Source: Corynebacterium sp. p3-SID1056
GTDB taxonomy: Bacteria > Actinomycetota > Actinomycetes > Mycobacteriales > Mycobacteriaceae
Direction of reading: 5' to 3'
Assembly (NCBI RefSeq): GCF_025152525.1
Contig: NZ_JALXXL010000009.1
Coordinates: 62,001-126,000 of the forward strand
Length of the DNA: 64,000 nt
In this document: positions 9,770-23,400 of the stretch, one piece after another
How the letters are laid out: the number at the start of each line of letters is the position of its first letter
Position numbering within the stretch: position 1 is the first letter of the stretch
Program-made: the position numbers and the translations under genes
Notes under the pieces: generated by a model
The model's database searches: none
The model's input: only the letters and a program-made list of their open reading frames with translations
Told to the model about the DNA's origin: nothing

Positions 9770-9936
9770 TCACGCTCTTTCTTGTTCTCGCGATTCGTGT
9801 GCAAGGTGGCCGTACATGCAAAAATGAGGGCTCTTCTTCGGGGCCCTGCCGATGCATGAACTACCAGCGCTTTCACGAGATCGCTTGGAGTTCGTATTTT
9901 TCCGCCACGCGATAGGTCGCGAGCGAAACCTCGTAC

Positions 9937-9980
9937 ACCTTACAACACGCCAAGGTGACACGGCAAATCCGTGCTATTCT
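9937..9980. promoter_or_regulatory. divergent promoters of rpsL and the DUF1707 gene
   Basis: Minus strand: TTGCCG (9961-9966), 18 nt, TAAGGT (9937-9942) is a candidate rpsL promoter with a leader of about 160 nt. Plus strand: an extended -10 TGCTATTCT ends at 9980, 7 nt before the ATG of the DUF1707 gene, so that transcript is probably leaderless. The two promoters overlap. Confidence 0.5.
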
Positions 9981-9987
9981 GCGTTCC

Positions 9988-10617
9988 ATGAGCGAGCCGA
10001 ACCTCCCCCGCAAGCGACTCAGCAGCGCCGAGCGTGCTCGTGCTGAAGCCTCCCTCCACGAAGCATTCGTCGATGGCCAGCTCACGGTCACGGAGTTCGA
10101 CGAGCGAACCGCCTCCCTCTACGGAGCCACCTTTGTTGATGAGCTTCCTGCGCTTATCGACGATCTCTCCCCCGTCACTACCCAACACCACCAACCCACC
10201 CGGCAGGACGGCACCATGGCTCGCTACGCCACCGGCGAATCGGGCGGTTCCCCGTTTAGCCTCTCCATCATGGGCGGAAGCGAACGCGGCGGTGATTGGC
10301 TCGTCGCTCCGAATCACACGTCCATCACGGTCATGGGCGGCAACTCTCTCGACCTGCGCGAAGCGCGGCTGAGCGCACACGAGACCATTATCAACGCGTT
10401 TGCAGTCATGGGCGGCATCGAAATCATCGTGCCGGAAGACGTGCGCGTCGTGGACGCCGGCCTGGGTATCATGGGTGGATTCGGGGTGGAAACCCACCCG
10501 TCCTGCGCTATCGCGCTCGCGGACCTTCCGGTGGATGCGCCTGTCATACGCGTGCGCGGGCTCGCGCTCATGGGCGGTGTAGGCGTCGTCCGCGCCGCCC
10601 GCGGCGCACGTATTTAG
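9988..10617 (+). CDS. DUF1707 / LiaF-like envelope response protein
   Basis: This is a 209-aa protein. Residues 8-60 are a DUF1707 domain (LSSAERARAEASLHEAFVDG, LTVTEFDERTASLYGATFVDEL), common in actinobacterial envelope proteins. The C-terminal half is a repetitive beta structure with five M-G-G turns (SIMGG, TVMGG, AVMGG, GIMGG, ALMGG) like the C-terminal domain of LiaF-type cell-wall-antibiotic response proteins. There is no membrane segment. The ATG at 9988 is preferred over 9955 because the -10 TATTCT lies between them. A role in sensing envelope stress is inferred from the domains. Confidence 0.8.
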   Translation: MSEPNLPRKRLSSAERARAEASLHEAFVDGQLTVTEFDERTASLYGATFVDELPALIDDLSPVTTQHHQPTRQDGTMARYATGESGGSPFSLSIMGGSERGGDWLVAPNHTSITVMGGNSLDLREARLSAHETIINAFAVMGGIEIIVPEDVRVVDAGLGIMGGFGVETHPSCAIALADLPVDAPVIRVRGLALMGGVGVVRAARGARI

Positions 10618-10853
10618 TGAACGGCGCGGCGGATGAGTTCACGGATCCGTGCCCTGGTGTCCTCGTTAGGCTCTTGGATGGCGTAGCTCGTTGTCCACAT
10701 GGTGCCGTCTGCACCTTCCCAGGCGGGCATGCCATAGAACGTCGGCGCTTCGAGTTGGGGCGCTTCCTCCGTGACCATCGTGTGGACTGCGGCGGCGAGG
10801 TCGCGGCCTTTCGGCGGCATGGCGTCGATCAGCTCCTGCCGCCACGGTACTCA
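10614..10853 (-). pseudogene. degraded DUF1801-like protein gene
   Basis: A 68-codon reading frame (ATG at 10820) resembles parts of corynebacterial DUF1801-type proteins. The conserved 'DMP/MPPKGRDLAAAVH' and 'FYGMPAW' segments are present, then the text jumps to DGTMWTTSYAIQEPN and ends IRELIRRAVH. The middle of the usual ~140-residue protein is missing. The frame continues upstream of the ATG (WRQELIDA) to a stop at about 10851. I take it as a remnant with an internal deletion. A short real ORF from 10820 cannot be excluded. Confidence 0.5.
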
Positions 10854-10904
10854 TGGACTGACTTGAGCTGTTCAAAGCCCAGGTCGCGCCTCGGCGATCT
10901 TCCT

Positions 10905-10929
10905 AAACGGAGCTAGCTCCATTTGGACC
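10905..10929. repeat. palindromic dispersed repeat, copy 1
   Basis: The 25-bp element is AAACGGAGCTAGCTCC followed by ATTTGGACC. Its core GGAGCTAGCTCC is a perfect 12-bp palindrome. Two more copies lie at 27946 and 28015. All copies lie downstream of minus-strand terminators. Confidence 0.8.
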
Positions 10930-10961
10930 TGTGTCGTCGGGAACGTTTCAACCCAAACCCC

Positions 10962-11007
10962 AAAAACGCCAGCGGCCCGGCCCCCGCGAAGGGAGCCGGG
11001 CCGTTGG
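10962..11007 (-). terminator. rho-independent terminator of rpoC
   Basis: On the minus strand a 14-pair GC-rich stem (CCAACGGCCCGGCTCCC / GGGGGCCGGGCCGCTGG, small loop) is followed by GCGTTTTTG. It lies about 40 nt after the rpoC stop. Confidence 0.9.
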
Positions 11008-11044
11008 ACAGCAGACCGAAAAGACCTAGCAGTCAGCCAGAAGG

Positions 11045-15043
<3,999 letters not shown>

Positions 15044-15112
15044 GTAAATTCCCTTTCACCTCCCCCAGCTGGGGAGGATTGCGTGTGGATAGTTTCTTCT
15101 CGTTTCATTCCA

Positions 15113-15142
15113 GGCGTCGAAAAGCGCATGCTTCTCGACGCC
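15113..15142 (-). promoter_or_regulatory. hairpin in the rpoB-rpoC spacer
   Basis: The segment reads GGCGTCGAAAAGC-GCAT-GCTTCTCGACGCC, a 13-bp stem with one mismatch. No T-run follows it on the minus strand, so it looks more like an RNA processing or stability element than a terminator. Confidence 0.5.
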
Positions 15143-15152
15143 CGCCTGGCGT

Positions 15153-18100
15153 CTAGACGGAATCCGCCGCAGAGCCCTCGTCGCGCGAGAGGTTGATGCC
15201 CAGCGAAGAGCCGGCCTGATCAAACTCATCGTCGTCGCCGTCGAGCTCCATGGCGCTGCCGTCGGTAGAAAGCACCTCGACGTTGAGGCACAGCGACTGC
15301 AGCTCCTTGAGCAACACCTTGAAGGACTCGGGGATGCCCGGATCCGGGATGTTGTCGCCCTTGACGATTGCTTCGTAGACCTTCACGCGGCCGACCACGT
15401 CGTCCGACTTGATGGTGAGCAGCTCCTGCAGGGTGTAGGCGGCGCCGTATGCCTGCATTGCCCACACCTCCATCTCGCCGAAGCGCTGGCCACCAAACTG
15501 CGCCTTACCGCCCAGCGGCTGCTGGGTAATCATCGAGTACGGGCCGGTGGAGCGGGCGTGGATCTTCTCGTCGACGAGGTGGTGCAGCTTGAGCATGTAC
15601 ATGTAGCCGACCGAAATCGGGTACTTGTACGGCTCGCCCGAGCGGCCGTCGTACAGCGTGGCCTTGCCCTGGCCGTCGACCATGACGTCGCCGTCGCGGT
15701 TCGGCTTGGAGTTGGCCAGAAGGCCGGCGATCTCTTCGTTGGACGCGCCGTCGAACACCGGCGTTGCGGTGAGCGACTCCGGAGGCACGTCGTAAAGCTT
15801 CTCCGGCAGGGTCTCCAGCAGGGCGGCGTTGGCCGGATCATCCGGGTTCACGGTCCAGCCGGCCTTGGCCAGCCAGCCGAGGTGCACCTCGAGGACCTGG
15901 CCGATGTTCATACGACGCGGCACACCGTGCGTGTTCAAGATGATGTCCACCGGGGTGCCGTCCTCCATGAACGGCATGTCCTCGGTCGGCAGGATCTTGC
16001 CCACGACACCCTTGTTGCCGTGGCGGCCGGCCATCTTGTCGCCGTCCTGGATCTTGCGCTTCTGCGCCACGTAGACGCGGATCATCTCGTTGACACCCGG
16101 GGACAGATCATCGTCGTCCTCGCGGGAGAAGCGGCGCACTGCAATGACCTTGCCGGTCTCACCGTGCGGCACCTTCAGGGAGGTGTCGCGCACCTCGCGG
16201 GCCTTCTCGCCGAAGATGGCGCGCAGCAGACGCTCCTCCGGGGTCAGCTCGGTCTCGCCCTTCGGGGTGACCTTACCGACCAGGATGTCACCGTCGCGCA
16301 CGTCGGCACCGATGCGGATGATGCCGCGCTCGTCCAGATCCTTCAGCACGTCCTCGGAGACGTTCGGGATCTCGCGGGTGATCTCCTCGGCACCGAGCTT
16401 GGTGTCGCGGGCATCGATCTCGTGCTCCTCGATGTGCACGGAGGTGAGGATGTCCTCCTCCACCACGCGCTGGTTGAGGATGATGGCGTCCTCGTAGTTG
16501 TGGCCTTCCCACGGCATGAACGCGACCAGCAGGTTGCGGCCGAGCGCCATCTCGCCGTTCTTGGTGCCCGGGCCATCGGCGATGACCTGGCCAGCCTCAA
16601 CGCGCTGGCCGGCGGACACGATCGGGGTCTGGTTGTAGCAGGTGCCCTGGTTCGTGCGGTGGAAGGTGCGCAGCTGCTGGGTGTCGCGCGTGCCGTCGTC
16701 GCCGAGCACGGTGATGTAGTCACCCGTGACGGTCTCCACCACGCCCGAAAGCGGGGAGATGACGGTATCGCCTGCATCGTATGCGGCGCGCTGCTCCATG
16801 CCGGTAGCCACGTAGGCGGCCTCGGCGCGCAGCAGCGGCACGGCCTGCTTCTGCATGTTCGCACCCATGAGGGCACGGTTCGCGTCGTCGTGCTCCAGGA
16901 ACGGAATCATCGCCGTTGCCACGGAGACCATCTGGCGCGGGGAGATGTCGAGGTAGTCGACGCCCTGCGGGCCGACCACGCCGATGTCGCCGTCCTTCAG
17001 ACGGACCTCGATACGCTCGCCGGTGAGCTGACCGTCCTTGGTCATCGGGGTGGCCGCCTGCGCGATTGCGTAGCGGTCCTCCTCGTCAGCGGTGAGGTAG
17101 TCGATCTGGTCCGTGAGCTGACCGTCGTTGACCTTGCGGTACGGGGTCTCGATGAAGCCGAAGGGGTTGACTCGCGCGTAGGAGGACAGTGCACCGATCA
17201 GGCCAATGTTCGGGCCTTCCGGGGTCTCAATCGGGCACATGCGGCCGTAGTGCGAGGGGTGCACGTCTCGGACCTCAATGCCGGCGCGCTCACGCGAGAG
17301 GCCGCCCGGGCCCAGCGCGGAGAGGCGACGCTTATGGGTGAGGCCAGACAGCGAGTTGTTCTGGTCCATGAACTGCGACAGCTGCGAGGTGCCGAAGAAC
17401 TCGCGGATGGCGGCCGAAACCGGGCGCACGTTGATCAGCGAGGTCGGCGTGATCGACTCCGCGTCCTGGGTGGTCATGCGCTCGCGCACGACGCGCTCCA
17501 TACGGCTCAAGCCGACGCGGACCTGATTCTGGATCAGCTCGCCGACGGTACGCAGGCGGCGGTTGCCGAAGTGGTCGATGTCGTCGGTGTTGATCGGGAT
17601 GATCTCGCCGGACGGGGAGGTCATCTCGGTCTCGCCGGCGTGCAGACGCACGAGGTACTCGAGCGTGGTGGCGATGTCCTCTTCGGTCAGCGTCATCAGG
17701 CCCTCGTGGTCACCGCCCAGACCGAGCTTGCGGTTGACCTTGTAGCGGCCCACGCGAGCCAGGTCGTAACGCTTCGCCTTGAAGAAGGAGTTCTCCAGCA
17801 GGGACTGCGCAAGGTCGCGCGTCGGCTGCTCGCCCGGGCGCTGCTTGCGGTAAATCTCCAGCAGTGCCTCGTCGGTGTTGGCCACACCGTCGTTTTCCAG
17901 GGTGGACATCATGAGCTCCGAGAAGCCGAAGCGCTCCGTGATCTGCTCGGCGGTCCAGCCCAGTGCCTTCAGCAGGACGGTCACCGGCTGACGACGCTTA
18001 CGGTCAATGCGCACACCGACGGTGTCGCGCTTGTCCACGTCGAACTCCAGCCACGCACCGCGCGAAGGGATCACCTTCACTGCGTGCAGCGGGCGCTCGG

Positions 18101-18650
18101 TGGACTTGTCGATCGTCTCATCGAAGTACACGCCCGGGGAACGCACGAGCTGGGAGACAACGACACGCTCCGTGCCGTTGACGATGAAGGTGCCCTTGTC
18201 CGTCATCAGCGGGAAATCGCCGATGAACACGGTCTGGGACTTAATCTCCTGCGTGTCGTTGTTAATAAATTCCGCGGTGACGTACAGCGGCGCGGAGTAG
18301 TTAATGTCCTTGTCTTTGGCCTCCTCGATGGAGTACTTCGCGTCTTCGAAACGCGGCTCGGACAGCGTCAGGCTCATGTTGCCCGAGTAGTCCTGAATCG
18401 GGGAGATCTCGTCGAGGATGTCCTCGAGGCCGCTCTTGACGCGCGCCTCATCCCCACGCAGCTCCTGCTCGCGCTCACGCCACTCAGGCGTGCCGACGAG
18501 CCAAGCAAAAGATTCAAGCTGTACATCAAGAAGACCCGGGACGGTGATCGGTTCTTCGATCTTGGCGAACGAGTAACGTTCGGGGGCCCCGGGTATTTCA
18601 GCCATTGACATGGTCTGGTTTGAGACTGCCAAGTTGGGTCCTTCCAGCAC
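15153..18650 (-). CDS. rpoB: RNA polymerase subunit beta
   Basis: This is the 1165-aa beta subunit. The N-terminus [13 protein letters not shown] matches corynebacterial RpoB and sets the GTG start at 18650. The rifampicin-binding cluster ([24 protein letters not shown]; about residues 420-445) carries the usual susceptible residues (Asp, His and Ser at E. coli 516, 526 and 531). The C-terminal [12 protein letters not shown] segment is intact, followed by an acidic tail. Transcription probably starts at about 18870, leaving a ~220-nt leader. Confidence 0.98.
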   Translation of the reverse strand: MLEGPNLAVSNQTMSMAEIPGAPERYSFAKIEEPITVPGLLDVQLESFAWLVGTPEWREREQELRGDEARVKSGLEDILDEISPIQDYSGNMSLTLSEPRFEDAKYSIEEAKDKDINYSAPLYVTAEFINNDTQEIKSQTVFIGDFPLMTDKGTFIVNGTERVVVSQLVRSPGVYFDETIDKSTERPLHAVKVIPSRGAWLEFDVDKRDTVGVRIDRKRRQPVTVLLKALGWTAEQITERFGFSELMMSTLENDGVANTDEALLEIYRKQRPGEQPTRDLAQSLLENSFFKAKRYDLARVGRYKVNRKLGLGGDHEGLMTLTEEDIATTLEYLVRLHAGETEMTSPSGEIIPINTDDIDHFGNRRLRTVGELIQNQVRVGLSRMERVVRERMTTQDAESITPTSLINVRPVSAAIREFFGTSQLSQFMDQNNSLSGLTHKRRLSALGPGGLSRERAGIEVRDVHPSHYGRMCPIETPEGPNIGLIGALSSYARVNPFGFIETPYRKVNDGQLTDQIDYLTADEEDRYAIAQAATPMTKDGQLTGERIEVRLKDGDIGVVGPQGVDYLDISPRQMVSVATAMIPFLEHDDANRALMGANMQKQAVPLLRAEAAYVATGMEQRAAYDAGDTVISPLSGVVETVTGDYITVLGDDGTRDTQQLRTFHRTNQGTCYNQTPIVSAGQRVEAGQVIADGPGTKNGEMALGRNLLVAFMPWEGHNYEDAIILNQRVVEEDILTSVHIEEHEIDARDTKLGAEEITREIPNVSEDVLKDLDERGIIRIGADVRDGDILVGKVTPKGETELTPEERLLRAIFGEKAREVRDTSLKVPHGETGKVIAVRRFSREDDDDLSPGVNEMIRVYVAQKRKIQDGDKMAGRHGNKGVVGKILPTEDMPFMEDGTPVDIILNTHGVPRRMNIGQVLEVHLGWLAKAGWTVNPDDPANAALLETLPEKLYDVPPESLTATPVFDGASNEEIAGLLANSKPNRDGDVMVDGQGKATLYDGRSGEPYKYPISVGYMYMLKLHHLVDEKIHARSTGPYSMITQQPLGGKAQFGGQRFGEMEVWAMQAYGAAYTLQELLTIKSDDVVGRVKVYEAIVKGDNIPDPGIPESFKVLLKELQSLCLNVEVLSTDGSAMELDGDDDEFDQAGSSLGINLSRDEGSAADSV

Positions 18651-19029
18651 CTAAGGCGGAGGCCGCTTCGCCCACTCTGGCTCTGCGGGCAAGCGGCGTT
18701 TCCGCTGGGTAAGTTAGCATTTCGGTCTGCTTCAGAAGACCCGCCCCCAGAGATGACAAAATCACCTTGTCAAATCAGCACTCGCCGAAATCACCGCTGC
18801 CAAAGGCAAGCTTTTCGACGAGCGCATCATGCAAGGCGCACGCGCACACTGGAGACGGCTTCCAGCGCAACGACTTAGCCTATAGCACATTTCGGAGTTT
18901 GTAAAGGGCTGACACACCCCCGTGCCGCCCGCGCGGTAAAGAGCGAAACCGTACCGTCGAAAAGCTTGCTCCCGCTGCCGGGAAGCCTACCACTACAGGT
19001 GGCGGTAAAAACAAACTCGCGGGGCGTGT
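18651..19029 (-). other. rpoB leader and promoter region
   Basis: This 379-nt region has no gene that I can support. It contains the rpoB promoter, a ~220-nt untranslated leader, and in the leader a small hairpin (TGACAA ... TTGTCA near 18755-18780) whose left arm also looks like a -35 box. The part nearest 19030 has no strong terminator for the DUF3068 gene. Confidence 0.5.
18877..18905 (-). promoter_or_regulatory. rpoB promoter
   Basis: On the minus strand TTTACA (18900-18905) and TAGGCT (18877-18882) are 17 nt apart, a good sigma-A match for Corynebacterium. Confidence 0.65.
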
Positions 19030-19956
19030 TTAGCGGCCTCGAGCCGGCCGGAACGCCCCGATAAGCCCCAGCAGGGCGATGAGCACGCCGAGAGCAAGGA
19101 CCGCCCAGGTAACCTTTTGCGAGGTGGCCTGGGAATACACGCGGGACAGTTGCTGCACCATGGCCTCGGTATCTGCGGGGTCCATCGCCGCATCGTAGGT
19201 GATCACGTTGGTGGGGTGCGCACCCTCCTTGTCCGCGTAAAAGACGTCGACCTTTTCCCGCATACCGACGACCAGGCCGGAGACCTGATCCACCTGGTAC
19301 TCGCGCTCCGCCGCGTAGTGACGGAAGGTGCGCACCGACTCCTCGCCCACCTGAGTGGAGCTGGTATTGAAGGGGTCCGCGTAGCGCAGCGCCAGATTCG
19401 TCGGTTCGATGTGTTGGTTGAAGGTGTAGACGGTGCGGCCGGCAATCTCTTCCTCGCCGGTGAACTGCGCGGGCGCGCCACCGCGCAGCTGCGGGTCGAA
19501 GATGGCGTAGTCCTGGGGTTGCACATCGGACGGCAGCTTGAGCCACGGGGCATCCACCGGCACCTCCGTCGGCGGCATGCCCATCACAAAGGCGACCTGT
19601 GCGGGCAGCGCCACCTGGCCGGTAACCCGGTCCATCACCATCGACCACGTCGAAGCGGCAACAAGGTTGTCAAAGTCCCGCTCTGCAGTGCCGGCACGCA
19701 GGGTATCCCCGATGCGCACGCTCGCCACGTCGTCGTTTGCAGGATCCTGCACTTCCATATGGAGCTGGCGCGTCACCGGCGCCTGCTCGCCCTCGCGCGT
19801 ACCCGATTCGTCATGCAGCGTCCAGGTAGTGCGCTCCAAGTCGAGCGGCAAACGCCCATCCCCGAGCAGGAAACGCGGCGCGAGCAGGCTGCCGACCACG
19901 AGCGCAAGGCCAAGGCCGACAAGGAGCGCGGAAAGAATCCGGGATTTAGGCAGCAT
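19030..19956 (-). CDS. DUF3068 membrane-anchored protein
   Basis: This is a 308-aa protein of an actinobacterial family annotated DUF3068. It has an N-terminal membrane segment (ILSALLVGLGLALVVGSLLAP, about residues 6-27), a long extracytoplasmic beta-rich domain, and a second membrane segment near the C-terminus (VTWAVLALGVLIALLGLIGAF) before a short basic tail. I chose the ATG at 19956 because it puts the signal-anchor at the N-terminus; the frame is open 35 codons further upstream. Function is unknown; the topology suggests an envelope role. Confidence 0.75.
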   Translation of the reverse strand: MLPKSRILSALLVGLGLALVVGSLLAPRFLLGDGRLPLDLERTTWTLHDESGTREGEQAPVTRQLHMEVQDPANDDVASVRIGDTLRAGTAERDFDNLVAASTWSMVMDRVTGQVALPAQVAFVMGMPPTEVPVDAPWLKLPSDVQPQDYAIFDPQLRGGAPAQFTGEEEIAGRTVYTFNQHIEPTNLALRYADPFNTSSTQVGEESVRTFRHYAAEREYQVDQVSGLVVGMREKVDVFYADKEGAHPTNVITYDAAMDPADTEAMVQQLSRVYSQATSQKVTWAVLALGVLIALLGLIGAFRPARGR

Positions 19957-20454
19957 GGCCAAAAGTGTAGTGGACGCCACCGTGACGCCCCCAGGGACAC
20001 GGCAGGTCTCGCCGCTGTAGACGGTCACGTATCGCGGACGACCTACATCAAGGTACCTCAACGCCCCTCAGCAAAGCTTGCACTAAGGAAGTTTCCGTAA
20101 CCAGAGGTGACAGGCACGGGCGTTGCATTATTTTCAAAGCATGCATTTTTCCCGCCACAGCACAGCGCAATACTCCCACGCCGCGACAGCCGGGCATGAG
20201 CGCCACTAACAGGCAATATCTCGGAATACAACTTTGCACAGCTAATAGTTTTTCACACATAACTACCCCCGCGCCTACCATTCACCCCCACGGCGCATAG
20301 GTGCAAAAACGGTGATGATCGACACAATTGTCCCGCCAGACTGCCGTACATTCGTCCGCAAAATACCCCCGCGAGCCGCGTACGCCATTCACACATGTCT
20401 AAGAAAAGTTTAGGGTGGGAAACTACATCGCCAGCCAATCTTAAGGAGCATGTA
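19957..20454 (+). other. divergent intergenic region upstream of the Rib-repeat protein
   Basis: About 500 nt without a supported gene separate the DUF3068 gene from the surface-protein gene. The sequence is more AT-rich toward 20454 and contains several promoter-like elements (TTTGCA with TAGTTT near 20230-20250; TTTAGG near 20410), none decisive. A strong AAGGAG ribosome site sits at 20443-20448. Confidence 0.4.
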
Positions 20455-23400
20455 ATGACATCCACATCACCCCACTACGGTAAAGGCCGCCGCCGCGGTC
20501 TCACCATGCTTGCCGTGTCGATGGCCATCGCGGTCGGCTCGCAAGCACTTCCCGCTGTCGCAGCACCGGTTGCCGGAATCTCGCCCGCAGCCCAAGCCGC
20601 TGAAGCCCCAAGCACCGACGAATGGGACGCAGCCAACATCGTCGCCGCCGACGCCATCACCCCTGGCGAGCGAGTATCCAAAGGAAGCTTGGACGCCAAA
20701 CGCAACGTCGTCTGGGGTTACCTCAGCTTCGCCGACCGCGGCACGATGGAAGCCGACGACATGCGGGGAGCTTGGCGCGACACGGCCGTGCCGGCAGGCA
20801 TTGACGTGTACATGCGCTACGACACGGGAGGCGGGAAGATGTCTCGCATCCACAAGGCAACCACCCACGTGGATGACCTTGGCAACACTGTGTACGCCTT
20901 CACCTTCCAGGACGGCACGCCAACGCTTGCCGGCGGCACCTGGAAAGACGGCTCCGCCGATGTCCAGCTGCTCATCGGCAAAGACAACGTCGCAGAAAAC
21001 TCCGCCATCGGCGAACCGATGGCTGCGGTGCGCGTCACGCCGGGCGGCGCCTGGTATAGCGGCAGCGTCGCCGACTCGCGCAACATGAACTGGTCCATCC
21101 ACCCTGTTGCCGTGAACGACAAGCGCGGCCCGATGTGGGGCGAAACGCTGGTCAAGCTCTACCAGGTCTCCCCCGCCGCCACCGGGCTCAAGGGCCAGTT
21201 GTCCGCCACCGCGGACAAGGCGGTCGCCCGCACCTACACCGGTCGCGTGTGGAACGAGTCGATGAAGGGCAATAACACCGAGAACGTCTGGAAGCGCGAT
21301 GCGTACAACATCAACGTCGACAATGGCGTGCTTTTCGACGGCACCGACACCCCGGCGAAAGGCCACACCGTCTACCAGGCAGTGCCGAACGATGCCGCGT
21401 ACCAGGCCCTCGATGCTATCCGCCGCGAGACGAACCCGGACAACAACCGCCAGCGCGCCGACATCCAGTCACGCATGCAGCGCATGGCTGACTACGTGCG
21501 CACCCACCCCGAGAACTTCACCGTCTACTCCGCCAAGGTGAGCGAAGACGGCACCTATACCCTGCGTTCTTCCTTCGACCAGGCCCGCCACGCCGACTAC
21601 GTGTACATGTGGGTCGAAGACGGCGAGGGAAATATCAAGACGAACCTCTCCGCGTGGAACACCCCGGAGTTCCGGGCTCCCGTAGGCAATGATGTCTACA
21701 CCGAGCAAGGCCACACGCAGTCGTCGCTTAGCGATCAGCAGAAATATTCCAACGGGCATGTGCCTGGCCAGGCGCACCTGGGCGACAATGCTTCCGTGGC
21801 GACTGCCCCGCACCGTGACGGCGGCGGCAACTGGTCGAACGTCGATTTCGCGCTGGCGACGAACCAGGACGGCACCGGCCACACGGTCAAGCCCGGCGAG
21901 ACTGACCCCAAACCGGACACCTCAGATGCGGACACCTACGACCCCTCCTACGATCCAGCCCAGGGCAAGCCTGGCGTGGGCACGAAGGTCGATCAGACCG
22001 TCAAGGTGCCGAAGGGCACGAAGTTCGAGCCGACGTTGCCGGAGGGCTGGACCGCCACCGAGGCGGACGAGGGCGGCGACTTCACGGTCACTCCAGCAGA
22101 GAACGCTCGCCCGGGCACGGTGCAGATACCAGTCCTGGTCACCTACCCGGATGGCTCCCAGGAGACGGTCACCGCGCCCTTTACCGTGCTGCCGCTGGAC
22201 AAGGACGAAAACGATCCGCGCTACGAAGATGCGGTGACCCCGCCCGGCGAGGCGACGATCATCGCCCCGCCGAAGAACCCGGACGGTTCTGACCTGCCGG
22301 ACGACTCGACCTTCGCACCCGGCGAGCACGATGTCCCGGGCAAGGTCGAGGTCGACCCGGACACCGGCGAAATCACTGTCACACCGGATGAGGACGCCAC
22401 CCCGGGCGACTACGAAATCCCGGTCGTGATCACCTACCCGGACGGCTCCACCGATACCCCGACTGTCACCATCACTGTTCCTAAAGACACCGGCGGCGAC
22501 GGCTCCTCTGACCAGGCCGCCGACAATGATCCCGGCTACGGTACGACCGAGGGCACGGCGGGCGAGGAGACGAAGGTCTCCCAGAACGGCGACCGCGAGC
22601 TGCCGGATGGCACGAAGATCACCGTCGCCGACGCACCCGAAGGCTGGGTGTTCGGCGAGCCGAACGAGGTTGGCGACTTCACCGTCACCCCAGACGCCGA
22701 CACCCTCGACGGCACCCGCGTGACCATTCCGGTTCGTTTCGCCTACCCGGATGGCACCATCGACGACACCACAGCAGTCTTCGTGGTCTCCAACGACGCC
22801 AGTGCGAACGACCCCTCCTACAAGGAAACCGAGGCTCCACGCGGCAAGGACACGCTTGTCGACGCTCCCACCAACCCGGACGGCTCCCCACTTCCCGAGG
22901 GCAGCACCTTTGCTCCGGGCGAGAGCGATGACCCCGACTTCCCGGGCAGGGTCGAGATCGACCCGGACACCGGCGAGGTCACACTCACTCCGGACGAGGA
23001 CGCCACCCCGGACGATTACCTCATCCCGGTCGAGGTGACCTACCCGGACGGCACCACCGAAATCATTGACCTGCCTGTTCGCGTGCCGGACGATTCCACT
23101 GTCACCCCGCCTGGCGGCGACGGTTCCGACGACGGCTCTACTGACGCCGCCGACAATGACCCGGCCTACTCTCCTGGCAGCGGGCCGGCGGGCAGCGCAA
23201 CCGAGCTGAAGCAAGACGGTGACCGCGAGCTGCCGGAGGGCACCAAGTTCGTCCTCCCGAAGCCACCGGCTGGCTGGAGCTTCGGCGAGCCGAACGAGCA
23301 CGGCGACTTCACCGTCACCCCGCCTGAGTCCGCGCTGCCTGGCACTAAGGTCTCCATCCCTGTCACGGTTGTCTACCCAGACGGCTCCAGCGAAATCGTC

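Noticed and set aside
15558..18608. A 1016-codon open frame on the plus strand opposite rpoB
   Set aside because: Same reason; it mirrors rpoB codon for codon.
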